A stretch of 10,309 nt of DNA from Candidatus Parcubacteria bacterium (GCA_030632225.1 DAOVVF010000011.1:1-10309); one strand, 5' to 3'; positions 1-5,716 are shown, counted from the stretch's first letter. Made by a program: numbers and translations. Notes: generated by a model from the letters alone, not told the origin.

Positions 1-412
1 CTTTAGCCAGTAATATCTGGATATCAGAAAGGCGAGTCCGGCTGTTGTTAATTAGATATTCGCTTTCGCCATTCCTAAATAAACGGCGAGTTAAAGTTAA
101 TTGCGAGTAATCCATGGGTGCCTTGTGGTCTTCATTATTTAAAAATAAAGAAACCTCGGACATGCCGAGTTTGCTTTTTTTGTCTGAGCCGGAAAAGATA
201 ATGTCTTCGCTTTTCTTGCCGCGCAGGGCCTTCATGCTTTGTTCGCCCAAAACCCACCTGACAGCATCGGCAATATTGGATTTACCGGACCCGTTAGGGC
301 CGACAATACAAGTAATTCCCCGCTTGCTTTTACTAAGCATACCGGGGAATACTAAGCTATTTTTACTGGCGAATGATTTAAATCCTTGTATTTCTAGTTT
401 TTCTAAATACAT
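1..412 (-). CDS. smc: SMC chromosome-segregation ATPase, N-terminal part (runs off the window)
   Basis: Reading down from 412, the frame gives 137 residues beginning MYLEKLEIQGFKSFASK, the usual start of bacterial SMC proteins. The ABC-type Walker A motif GPNGSGKSN is at residues 38-46 and is followed by the conserved RWVLGEQS segment (52-59). SMC dimers, with ScpA and ScpB, use ATP-driven head engagement to organise and segregate the chromosome. The coiled coils, hinge and C-terminal head lie outside the window. A short insertion before Walker A (about residues 24-32, Lys- and Ser-rich) is a variable loop in the family. There is no clear Shine-Dalgarno site before the ATG. The start is chosen from the family N-terminus. 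The codons use visibly more G and C at third positions than rnc, vanW or the lamin-tail gene. It lies downstream of a structured RNA and its terminator, so it probably has its own promoter, which I cannot place confidently. Confidence 0.96.
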   Translation of the reverse strand, partial: MYLEKLEIQGFKSFASKNSLVFPGMLSKSKRGITCIVGPNGSGKSNIADAVRWVLGEQSMKALRGKKSEDIIFSGSDKKSKLGMSEVSLFLNNEDHKAPMDYSQLTLTRRLFRNGESEYLINNSRTRLSDIQILLAK

Positions 413-462
413 GTAAAAAAATAGAATGTCTGTAAGACGTTGATATTTTACCATATTATCAG

Positions 463-502
463 AGTAAAAAGAAGGCCCTAGTTTAAAAAAACTAGAGCTT
501 TG
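463..502 (-). terminator. intrinsic terminator of the structured RNA
   Basis: On the minus strand a stem of about 12 pairs, with CTAGTTT opposite AAACTAG at its core, a TTTT loop and one mismatch, extends through GCT/GGC and is followed by TTCTTTTT. It separates the RNA from smc. Confidence 0.75.
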
Positions 503-730
503 TAGTAGTGTGGGACGACCAACCCCTTGGTACAAATCGACAAAATAGTCGATAACAGCCACACAAGGCCATCCCACGATATATGCCGTAGAACAATATT
601 GGGGGTCCCACCACTCGAGTCCCCATGTCCGTGATTACGATTGCTCTACGGCAAACTAAAGGGGGCACTGTTGTAATACTCCGTGGTGCCAAATCTTTTA
701 GCACCCCCTGTATATTTAAAGAACTTTGCG
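465..730 (-). ncRNA. structured non-coding RNA of unknown family (about 265 nt)
   Basis: No credible protein lies between smc and rnc, but the minus strand holds a complete RNA unit with a promoter (-35 at 760-765, -10 at 737-742), a structured body and an intrinsic terminator (463-502). Visible pairings are: GGTGC 701-705 with GCACC 685-689; a 13-bp stem of 640-652 with 585-597 including one G-U pair; an 11-bp stem of 567-577 with 510-520 including two G-U pairs; inside it CCTTG 564-568 with CAAGG 525-529; and an apical hairpin of 548-553 with 536-541 around a 6-base loop. The body is much richer in G+C than the flanks. I looked for RNase P (GAGGAAAGUCC), tmRNA (T-loop plus CCA end) and SRP RNA (GGUCAGG/GGAAGG) signatures and did not find them. 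Precise ends are estimates from promoter and terminator positions. The function is unknown. Confidence 0.72.
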
Positions 731-736
731 AAGATT

Positions 737-765
737 ATATTAATATATTATATATAGATTGTCAA
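737..765 (-). promoter_or_regulatory. sigma70-type promoter of the 465-730 RNA
   Basis: On the minus strand there is a perfect TTGACA (760-765), a 17-base spacer and TAATAT (737-742). A TATAAT also overlaps it at 734-739 with a 20-base spacer. It lies just after the rnc terminator, so it can only serve the RNA. Expected start of transcription is near 728-731. Confidence 0.75.
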
Positions 766-791
766 GCTCTAATACGTCTAGACTATAAAAC

Positions 792-822
792 AAAAAACCG
801 ACAGTTAACACTGTCGGTTTTT
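792..822 (-). terminator. terminator of the rpmF-nusB-rnc operon (symmetrical)
   Basis: CCGACAGT (798-805) and ACTGTCGG (810-817) form a perfect 8-bp stem with a TAAC loop, flanked by A6 and T5. It therefore works in either direction. In the minus direction it lies about 10 bases after the rnc stop. Confidence 0.85.
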
Positions 823-831
823 CTATAGAAA

Positions 832-1530
832 TTATTTTTGCGATTTCTTTTTCTTCAATCCATTAGCTGCTGCCTGAGATTGAGCTTCTTGTTTGCTGTA
901 TCCTTCTCCTTTAGCAATTAACTCTTTTTCTAAATATACTCCTATAACAAACTTCTTGTTATGGTCTGGTCCTGATTCTGACATAACTTTATATCTTGGT
1001 GTAACACTTAATACTTCCTGTGACTTTTCCTGAAACATACTTTTAGCATCTATATATGCTTTGTCAGCTATAATCTGATCTAGCTGTACTATTAAGTTAT
1101 CTTTAATAAACTTCTCTGCTTTTTTATAACCCTGATCTAAGAAAATAGCACCCACTACAGCTTCAAAAGCATTAGCCAAGATATAGCTTCTAGCTTTTTT
1201 ATTAGAGTCCTGGGACTCTCCCTTACTTAAGTGTAAAAAGTCATAAATTCCTATAGCTTCAGCTGCTTGAGCTAATCTATCACCATTAACTAAAGAAGAG
1301 CGCCAATTAGTTAAAATACCTTCAGCTTCTTTATAATTATTAAATAAATGATCAGTGACTGCTAATTCTAATACAGCATCTCCTAAAAATTCTAAACGTT
1401 CATTATGATCTAAAGGAAAGTCCTTGTGTTCATTTAAGTATGAGCGATGAACTAAAGAGCTTCTTAATAGATCTATATTCTTAAATTTAACTTTAAGATT
1501 TCCTTCTAATTTTTTTAGATTTTTTTGCAT
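832..1530 (-). CDS. rnc: ribonuclease III
   Basis: This 232-residue protein matches the usual length of bacterial RNase III, an Mg-dependent double-strand RNA endonuclease that processes rRNA precursors and structured mRNAs. The signature HNERLEFLGDAVL starts at residue 42 and supplies E44, E47 and D51, equivalent to E38, E41 and D45 of E. coli. The double-stranded-RNA-binding domain fills about 160-228, ending in the KQEAQSQAA helix. One oddity: in LANAFEAVVGA (118-128) the metal ligand usually written as Asp (E. coli D114) is Asn120, while the essential Glu (E. coli E117) is kept as E123. The ATG lies one base after the stop of the nusB-NUDIX gene, so translation is probably coupled. It is the last gene of the rpmF-nusB-rnc operon, which ends at 792-822. 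Confidence 0.97.
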   Translation of the reverse strand: MQKNLKKLEGNLKVKFKNIDLLRSSLVHRSYLNEHKDFPLDHNERLEFLGDAVLELAVTDHLFNNYKEAEGILTNWRSSLVNGDRLAQAAEAIGIYDFLHLSKGESQDSNKKARSYILANAFEAVVGAIFLDQGYKKAEKFIKDNLIVQLDQIIADKAYIDAKSMFQEKSQEVLSVTPRYKVMSESGPDHNKKFVIGVYLEKELIAKGEGYSKQEAQSQAAANGLKKKKSQK

Positions 1531-1531
1531 C

Positions 1532-2392
1532 TTAGTTTATACCTAATTTATCTACACCATTTTGAAATATTTCTTTAGCATTATCATAACCTAACTTACC
1601 TAAAGCTTCCTTATGACTAAACCATTTAACATCTTTTAATTCACTAGTCTGTGGTACTAATAATTTTTGGTCAGCAGCTTCTACTAAAAAATATTTAATT
1701 AATTTACGAAAAGATTTTTCTCCTGGTTTATGTACTTTAACTTGAGTTTCACCAATATATTCTTTGATAGTTAATTTCTTTAAACCAGTTTCTTCTTGTA
1801 ATTCTCTTAAAGCAGCTTTTTCTAAGTTTTCTCCCTCATCAACATGCCCTTTAGGAAAGGTCCATTTGCCGTAAGCATCAAGAATTAGAACAAAGTAATA
1901 GCCGTCATCAGCCTGACGATAAATTAGACCACCAGAAGAAACTTCTTTAATACCCTGACTGTCTAAAGTTTGTTTTTCTCCTTGCTTAATCATTTCTTTG
2001 TAAATACTACCCATTACTCCATTAACAAATTTACCACTAGCATCTCCACCAAAAGCTTTAGCTAATTCTATAGCTTCATTAATAGCTACCTTAGGTGGTA
2101 TGTCTTGAGATATTTTTAATTCATAAATACCTATCCTTAATACATTACGATCGGTTAAAGTAATTTGATCTATAGGCCATTCAGGGGCAAACTGTTTTAT
2201 TAAGGTATCTATCTTCTTTTTGTTCTTAACAACATTCTTGGCTAAATCCAAACAAAATCCCTGATCTTCAAAATCAGGGGCAAACTCTTTTTTGTTATGC
2301 TCCACCATCTCTTCAATCTTGCCTTTACCATTAAAGTCCAAGCTAAAAAGAGCTTGTAGTGCTATAGTTCTAGCTAAATGTCTGTTGGCCAT
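1532..2392 (-). CDS. nusB: NusB antitermination factor fused to a NUDIX hydrolase
   Basis: One uninterrupted 286-residue frame carries two domains. Residues 1-138 are NusB: an RxxA start (NRHLARTIALQALF) and the late motif IDQITLTDRNVLRIGIYEL, with NEAIELAKAFGG and KFVNGVMGSI. NusB with NusE/S10 binds boxA RNA and supports rRNA transcription antitermination. Residues 150-286 are a NUDIX domain. The box GX5EX7REUXEEXGU is complete: G182, E188, R196-E197, E200-E201, G203, and it is preceded by KWTFPKGH, the style of MutT/Ap4A-hydrolase-like members. The substrate cannot be read from sequence. Met134 could start a separate NUDIX protein, but there is no stop or frameshift between the domains. 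The ATG overlaps the rpmF stop by one base (TAATG), and rnc starts one base after its stop, so all three genes are co-translated. Confidence 0.93.
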   Translation of the reverse strand: MANRHLARTIALQALFSLDFNGKGKIEEMVEHNKKEFAPDFEDQGFCLDLAKNVVKNKKKIDTLIKQFAPEWPIDQITLTDRNVLRIGIYELKISQDIPPKVAINEAIELAKAFGGDASGKFVNGVMGSIYKEMIKQGEKQTLDSQGIKEVSSGGLIYRQADDGYYFVLILDAYGKWTFPKGHVDEGENLEKAALRELQEETGLKKLTIKEYIGETQVKVHKPGEKSFRKLIKYFLVEAADQKLLVPQTSELKDVKWFSHKEALGKLGYDNAKEIFQNGVDKLGIN

Positions 2393-2562
2393 TATTTTAT
2401 TTTTTTCTGTCCTTTAAAGTAACCGCATTTAGGGCAGGCACGGTGTGGTAATAGTACAGCTCCACAATTAGAGCATTTTACTGTAGCCTTTGACTTAAGA
2501 GCAAAATGTGAAGCTCGTCTTTTACGGGAAGAGCTTGTTCTTCTCTGTGTTGGTACACTCAT
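2392..2562 (-). CDS. rpmF: 50S ribosomal protein L32
   Basis: A 56-residue frame beginning MSVPTQRRTSSSRKRRASHF has the basic N-terminus of L32 and a zinc-ribbon made of CSNC (30-33) and CPKC (43-46), so it is the four-cysteine form. L32 is a large-subunit protein near the peptidyl-transferase region. The stop codon overlaps the nusB start (TAATG). No Shine-Dalgarno is seen in the short leader (about 20 nt from the predicted transcription start), so initiation may be SD-independent. It is the first gene of the rpmF-nusB-rnc operon. Confidence 0.95.
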   Translation of the reverse strand: MSVPTQRRTSSSRKRRASHFALKSKATVKCSNCGAVLLPHRACPKCGYFKGQKKIK

Positions 2563-2589
2563 AGTTTAAATAGTAAATTAGTTTTACTG

Positions 2590-2618
2590 ATAATAGCTTA
2601 GATACAGTTTATCGTCAA
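2590..2618 (-). promoter_or_regulatory. promoter of the rpmF-nusB-rnc operon
   Basis: TTGACG (2613-2618), a 17-base spacer and TATTAT (2590-2595) on the minus strand place the transcription start near 2583, about 20 bases before the rpmF ATG. It is divergent from the promoter at 2668-2696. A perfect 12-base palindrome CTATAATTATAG (2640-2651) sits between the two -35 boxes. Confidence 0.75.
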
Positions 2619-2667
2619 GCCTGGAAAGCCCTAAAACTACTATAATTATAGCAAATTATATGCCTTC

Positions 2668-2696
2668 TTGACAAGATTTAAAACTTATGATATTAT
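2668..2696 (+). promoter_or_regulatory. promoter of the 2702-2903 RNA
   Basis: Perfect TTGACA (2668-2673), 17-base spacer, TATTAT (2691-2696) on the plus strand. Expected transcription start is around 2702-2704. No open reading frame follows, so it drives a non-coding RNA. Confidence 0.78.
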
Positions 2697-2701
2697 AACA
2701 A

Positions 2702-2903
2702 GTCCGATAGGATGGAAGTTATTCAACTTACCCATGCTAGCAGTCAACTGTGTCCACGACAAGCATGGGGATCATTTCTCCGTTTAAATTTGGTCCCGAC
2801 TAAATTTTTTCAAGAAATGATTTTCTTGGGCACAGTTGTCTGAGAGTATGGATAAATAAAAATAAAGGTACTTAAAAACCCCTCATTAATTGAGAGGTTT
2901 TTT
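2702..2903 (+). ncRNA. rod-shaped structured RNA, about 200 nt, 6S-like in shape
   Basis: This plus-strand unit lies between rpmF and the VanW gene with its own promoter and terminator. A hairpin AAGTT-ATTC-AACTT is at 2716-2729. The main rod pairs 2741-2755 with 2828-2842 (15 positions with G-U pairs and one mismatch), extended outward by CCATGC 2732-2737 with GTATGG 2846-2851. It continues inward through ATCATTTCT 2771-2779 with AGAAATGAT 2813-2821, and is capped by AAATTTGGT 2786-2794 with ACTAAATTT 2799-2807 around CCCG. An asymmetric bubble (2756-2770) interrupts the rod. Length and rod-plus-bubble shape recall 6S RNA, the RNA polymerase regulator, but I see no sequence signature proving it. 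GCATGGG (2763-2769) could instead pair with CCCATGC (2731-2737), giving an alternative fold. Confidence 0.7.
2878..2903. terminator. bidirectional terminator shared by the plus-strand RNA and the VanW operon
   Basis: AACCCCTCA and TGAGAGGTT form a 9-position stem with one mismatch, followed by T6 in the plus direction and preceded by A5, which gives TTTTT on the minus strand. The VanW stop is at 2906, so the last gene of the minus-strand operon uses it too. Confidence 0.8.
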
Positions 2904-2905
2904 GA

Positions 2906-4762
2906 TTATAATCCATCTTCTGTTGAACTAGCTTGCTCTGCTTGATATTCCTTATACTCTTCTTCAGTTACACCTAGTAAACAAACTTCTTGCCAAGGAA
3001 TATAATGACTGTAGAAAGTAGTTTCAAGCGGCTCTTCTTCATCAGGATATTGTACAGAATAATCAAATTTAGCATCAGCACCGTTATGAGCACTTTCCGT
3101 ACACTTCACCTGACCTGGTGCTAGCTCTAATGTCTTGATAATTTTCTTTACCGGTGGAGCCACTATATTATATATAACTGGTTCTGTAATCTGTACAATA
3201 CGTTCATCAGAGGTTCCCCAATAATCAAAATATAATTTAGTGCCTTCAATTCTGGTTTGAATTAATATATGATAGTCCGTATCATTAACAAATTTAAAAT
3301 CTGGCCAAGGATTGTAAATAGTAGCATCAGTGCCAGCTGGTTCATAATAGAATACACGATAAGAATGATTACGTCTGGCTGTAATCGGCATTCCAGAAGC
3401 TATGGCTCCTCTAAAAACCGTAGTGCCTATCTGACATAAACCGCCACCATACTCCGGAATAGTTTGATCTCCTTTAATAACTAACTCTTGTCTGTAACCA
3501 TGTTCACCATCAATTTCACCTAAAGCAGCTAGCAAAGAAAACTCTTCACCTGGTTTAATCAAAACACCGTTTAAAGTATCAGCACCAATACCTATATTAT
3601 GTACTCTATTAACAGGACTACCTCTAAAATCAGATTCTCCTGTACCCAATAGTTCTACTATACCCAAATCATTAACATCTTGATTGTATACCTTGGGTTC
3701 AGCAGTATTAACTGCTATAGCTATTTCTAATTCTCCTGAATTGTTAATTACTAAATCTAATAGGCCCATGGTTTTGCCCCAATCTATTTCCCTACCTTCT
3801 TGGCTATTGATAAACTCCGTAACTCTACCATTGGATAATTGAAATTTAGCATCCTGCATTGGTATGGCTACCTCATCTTTAATGCCAGCTTCTACTAAAT
3901 ATGCTTCTACTAAATCTTGATCAAAGCCGACTCTGTATCCTTGTAAGTCTGTTTTTATTGTTAACCAATTACGCCAAATATCGTTAGCTACATTCCAGTC
4001 TAATTCATTAAAAGTTAAATATAAGTCTCCGCGTTGAGCAATGTTTAATATCTCAGCCTCTGTTGACTTAATTACTTGAGCAGTAATATTTGGCTGATCT
4101 TCAACAATATCTAATTTAATATCTTCGCTAAATAAATTTTTAATTTGCTGTTCTGTAATATTTAGGGCTTGTTTATAATCAAAAGTCTGACCAATTTGTT
4201 CTGGAGTAATAGCTAATTGATCATCAACAAAAGAAAAACTAGCTTCTTGTTTAGTAGATAGCACATCAACTAAATTAGCTTCCAGAATCTCTTTATGCTG
4301 TTCTTTGTACCAATAGTAATTTAAAGGTACTTCTCTACCAGCAATTAATACACCTAATTTAGTAAAAAAATTAGTTAAATTATTACTATTCTGCCAAGTT
4401 TTTATTTGTTCTAAGCTTTGGTTTACGTCCCAAACCACTAAAGGATATGAAGTATCAGCCGATTCAATAGCAGCTACTGTAGGATAAATAACTACTGTTT
4501 TTAAATTAGTATTATAGACAAAGCCTCTACGATTTATAAAATCAATTCTTTTTTCTATTTTCTCTTTAGCTTGTTCTAAACTTAAACCACTTACATCAAC
4601 ACCACCTAAGCTAATTCCCTTTAGAAAAGTGTCTCTGTAAATATTATTAATCATAGCATTACTGATTAAAGTAAAGATCAGTAATATAATAAAAATGATT
4701 GTTACAATTAACAACCATTTAATGACTGTGTTTGATTTTGCTCTAGCTAAAAAAGCTTTCAT
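2906..4762 (-). CDS. VanW-family (YoaR-like) membrane-anchored envelope protein
   Basis: This 618-residue protein has a basic N-terminus and a single membrane helix at about 15-37 (IKWLLIVTIIFIILLIFTLI), so most of it should be outside the membrane. Residues of about 45-350 resemble the repeated peptidoglycan-binding-4/YoaR-type modules that precede VanW domains. The VanW domain spans about 375-515, with the hallmark EYGGGLCQIGTTVFRGA (437-453), PGEEFSLLAALGEIDGEHGY and NHSYR. A C-terminal extension holds C554 and C593. VanW proteins are found beside vancomycin-resistance genes and in many bacteria without them. Their biochemical activity is not established, so a cell-wall role is inference. 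The ATG directly abuts the stop of the preceding gene (TAAATG), and its strong GAGGAGG site lies inside the end of that gene. It is the last gene of the hsp20 operon. Confidence 0.93.
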   Translation of the reverse strand: MKAFLARAKSNTVIKWLLIVTIIFIILLIFTLISNAMINNIYRDTFLKGISLGGVDVSGLSLEQAKEKIEKRIDFINRRGFVYNTNLKTVVIYPTVAAIESADTSYPLVVWDVNQSLEQIKTWQNSNNLTNFFTKLGVLIAGREVPLNYYWYKEQHKEILEANLVDVLSTKQEASFSFVDDQLAITPEQIGQTFDYKQALNITEQQIKNLFSEDIKLDIVEDQPNITAQVIKSTEAEILNIAQRGDLYLTFNELDWNVANDIWRNWLTIKTDLQGYRVGFDQDLVEAYLVEAGIKDEVAIPMQDAKFQLSNGRVTEFINSQEGREIDWGKTMGLLDLVINNSGELEIAIAVNTAEPKVYNQDVNDLGIVELLGTGESDFRGSPVNRVHNIGIGADTLNGVLIKPGEEFSLLAALGEIDGEHGYRQELVIKGDQTIPEYGGGLCQIGTTVFRGAIASGMPITARRNHSYRVFYYEPAGTDATIYNPWPDFKFVNDTDYHILIQTRIEGTKLYFDYWGTSDERIVQITEPVIYNIVAPPVKKIIKTLELAPGQVKCTESAHNGADAKFDYSVQYPDEEEPLETTFYSHYIPWQEVCLLGVTEEEYKEYQAEQASSTEDGL

Positions 4763-4987
4763 TTATTTTTCCTCCTCATCGCCTAATAAAATGTCATTAA
4801 GTAATTGTTTACTATCTTCATTAGCTTCTAATGCTTGATAATCTATATTAAGATATAATTTTTTGTCTTTTTCTAATCCTTCTAATAAATAGTCATCAAC
4901 TATAATCTCAGCGCCTGACTCTGTACGTAAGACTATTTTATCACCCTCTTGGCGATCAAAAGATAATTCTAGATTTTTGACTAACAT
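4763..4987 (-). CDS. small acidic protein of unknown function
   Basis: A 74-residue protein beginning MLVKNLELSFDRQEGDKIVL. The pattern DRQEGDKIVLRTESGAEIIVDDYLL looks like a small beta-barrel similar in style to DUF3006-type proteins, and the tail (59-74) is acidic. This resemblance is from memory of the pattern and is weak. Its start follows the hsp20 stop by one base, and its stop touches the VanW start. Its last codons (DEEE) provide the Shine-Dalgarno site of the VanW gene, which argues that it is a real translated member of the operon and that VanW translation depends on ribosomes reaching this point. It has no signal peptide or membrane segment, so it is probably cytoplasmic. Confidence 0.82.
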   Translation of the reverse strand: MLVKNLELSFDRQEGDKIVLRTESGAEIIVDDYLLEGLEKDKKLYLNIDYQALEANEDSKQLLNDILLGDEEEK

Positions 4988-4988
4988 A

Positions 4989-5405
4989 TTAATTATCGTC
5001 TTTTACTTTTATGCCTCCTTTTTTCTTATTAGCTTTAGGCAAAGTAATAGTTAGAATACCGTTTCTAATTGTAGCTTTTATTTGATCAGCCATTACTTCT
5101 ACTGGTAAGATTATAGACCTGGAAAAACTTCCCCAGTAGCATTCTTGATAGAAATAATCTTGTTCATCAACTGTTAAATCTTTTTTTCTCTTGCCCCTGA
5201 TAGTAATCATATCATTGTCAAAAGAAATATCTATGTTTTCTGGTTCTACCCCAGCAATAGTTGATTTAATAGTTACGCTATCTTTATCTTGATAGACATC
5301 AACTGTTAATTGACCATCCTCCTCAAAATCTTCTGCTTCTCCTTCAACAGCGTCTATCTTAATCTCTTGGAGATCCTCTTGTTTTTTATTTTTCTTTTTA
5401 GGCAT
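4989..5405 (-). CDS. Hsp20 / small heat-shock protein (alpha-crystallin domain)
   Basis: A 138-residue protein with a Lys-rich start (MPKKKNKKQ), an acidic linker (20-31) and an alpha-crystallin domain at about 32-125. Recognisable elements are TIAGVEPENIDISFDNDMITIRG (49-71), the Tyr-rich stretch YFYQECYWGSFSRSIILP, and the family-ending RNGILTITLPKA. Small heat-shock proteins hold unfolding proteins as ATP-independent chaperones and form oligomers. The C-terminal I-x-I anchor may be GGIKVKD. First gene of a three-gene operon. No CIRCE element (TTAGCACTC inverted repeat) lies upstream, so HrcA control is not indicated. No Shine-Dalgarno is visible in the short A-rich leader. Confidence 0.95.
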   Translation of the reverse strand: MPKKKNKKQEDLQEIKIDAVEGEAEDFEEDGQLTVDVYQDKDSVTIKSTIAGVEPENIDISFDNDMITIRGKRKKDLTVDEQDYFYQECYWGSFSRSIILPVEVMADQIKATIRNGILTITLPKANKKKGGIKVKDDN

Positions 5406-5426
5406 TTTTATTTTTTAACTACTTAT

Positions 5427-5455
5427 ATTATATGATTTAAGGCTTTATTTGTAAA
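5427..5455 (-). promoter_or_regulatory. promoter of the hsp20-VanW operon
   Basis: TTTACA (5450-5455), a 17-base spacer and a perfect TATAAT (5427-5432) on the minus strand. Transcription should start near 5420, about 15 bases before the hsp20 ATG. Confidence 0.78.
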
Positions 5456-5482
5456 GGCAGTAGGAGCTCTTTTTTATATATC

Positions 5483-5505
5483 AAAAAACCAGCTATGTAG
5501 CTGGT
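5483..5505 (-). terminator. tRNA terminator built on the tRNA-Val ACCA end
   Basis: On the minus strand ACCAGCT (5499-5505) pairs with AGCTGGT (5488-5494) around ACAT and is followed by TTTTTT. The first four bases of the stem are the discriminator base and CCA tail of tRNA-Val. Confidence 0.85.
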
Positions 5506-5578
5506 GGGCGATACTGGATTTGAACCAGTGACCTCTTGCGTGTCGAGCAAGCGCTCTAACCAACTGAGCTAACCGCCC
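5502..5578 (-). tRNA. tRNA-Val (anticodon GAC)
   Basis: A 77-nt cloverleaf. The acceptor is GGGCGGT with ATCGCCC, then A and an encoded CCA. The D-arm is GCTC...GAGC, the anticodon stem CTTGC/GCAAG, and the T-arm ACTGG-TTCAAAT-CCAGT. The seven-base anticodon loop reads TCGACAC, so the anticodon is GAC (valine codons GTC and GTT). Position 33 is C rather than the almost universal U. It follows tRNA-Leu by two bases in the same transcript. Confidence 0.95.
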
Positions 5579-5580
5579 TT

Positions 5581-5665
5581 TGGTGCCGGAGAAGGGACTT
5601 GAACCCCCACGCCCGAAGGCACTTGGTCCTAAACCAAGCGTGTCTACCAATTTCACCACTCCGGC
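5581..5665 (-). tRNA. tRNA-Leu (anticodon UAG)
   Basis: An 85-nt class II tRNA. The acceptor is GCCGGAG with CTCCGGC, then A and an encoded CCA. The anticodon stem CTTGG/CCAAG encloses TTTAGGA, giving anticodon UAG for CTA/CTN leucine codons. A long variable arm (TGCCTTCGGGCGT) identifies it as a leucine-type tRNA. Position 33 is the normal U. First of two tRNAs from the promoter at 5685-5713. Confidence 0.97.
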
Positions 5666-5684
5666 TGGGATAATAACGTATATA

Positions 5685-5713
5685 GTTATATCTAAAAATG
5701 GAAAAAAAGTCAA
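5685..5713 (-). promoter_or_regulatory. promoter of the tRNA-Leu / tRNA-Val unit
   Basis: TTGACT (5708-5713), 17-base T-rich spacer and TATAAC (5685-5690) on the minus strand. The start is expected near 5678, about 12 bases before the mature tRNA-Leu. Confidence 0.75.
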
Positions 5714-5716
5714 TAT

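Noticed and set aside
492..704. 70-residue open frame on the minus strand
   Set aside because: It lies wholly inside the structured RNA, has no ribosome-binding site, and reads as a cysteine- and arginine-rich chance product.
465..730. Identity of the RNA as RNase P, tmRNA or SRP RNA
   Set aside because: None of the conserved signature strings of those RNAs is present on either strand.
625..828. 67-residue open frame on the plus strand
   Set aside because: It runs through the RNA, its promoter and the symmetrical rnc terminator, with no ribosome-binding site.
2906..4762. Vancomycin-resistance gene cluster
   Set aside because: Only a VanW-type domain is present; there is no vanH, vanA/B or vanX and no two-component system nearby, and such domains are common outside resistance clusters.
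5406..5460. HrcA/CIRCE control of hsp20
   Set aside because: No TTAGCACTC inverted repeat is present; only a plain promoter is seen.
5474..5713. 79-residue open frame on the minus strand
   Set aside because: It is the translation of tRNA-Leu and tRNA-Val plus their promoter and terminator; peptides like GVVKLVDTLGL are typical tRNA artefacts.
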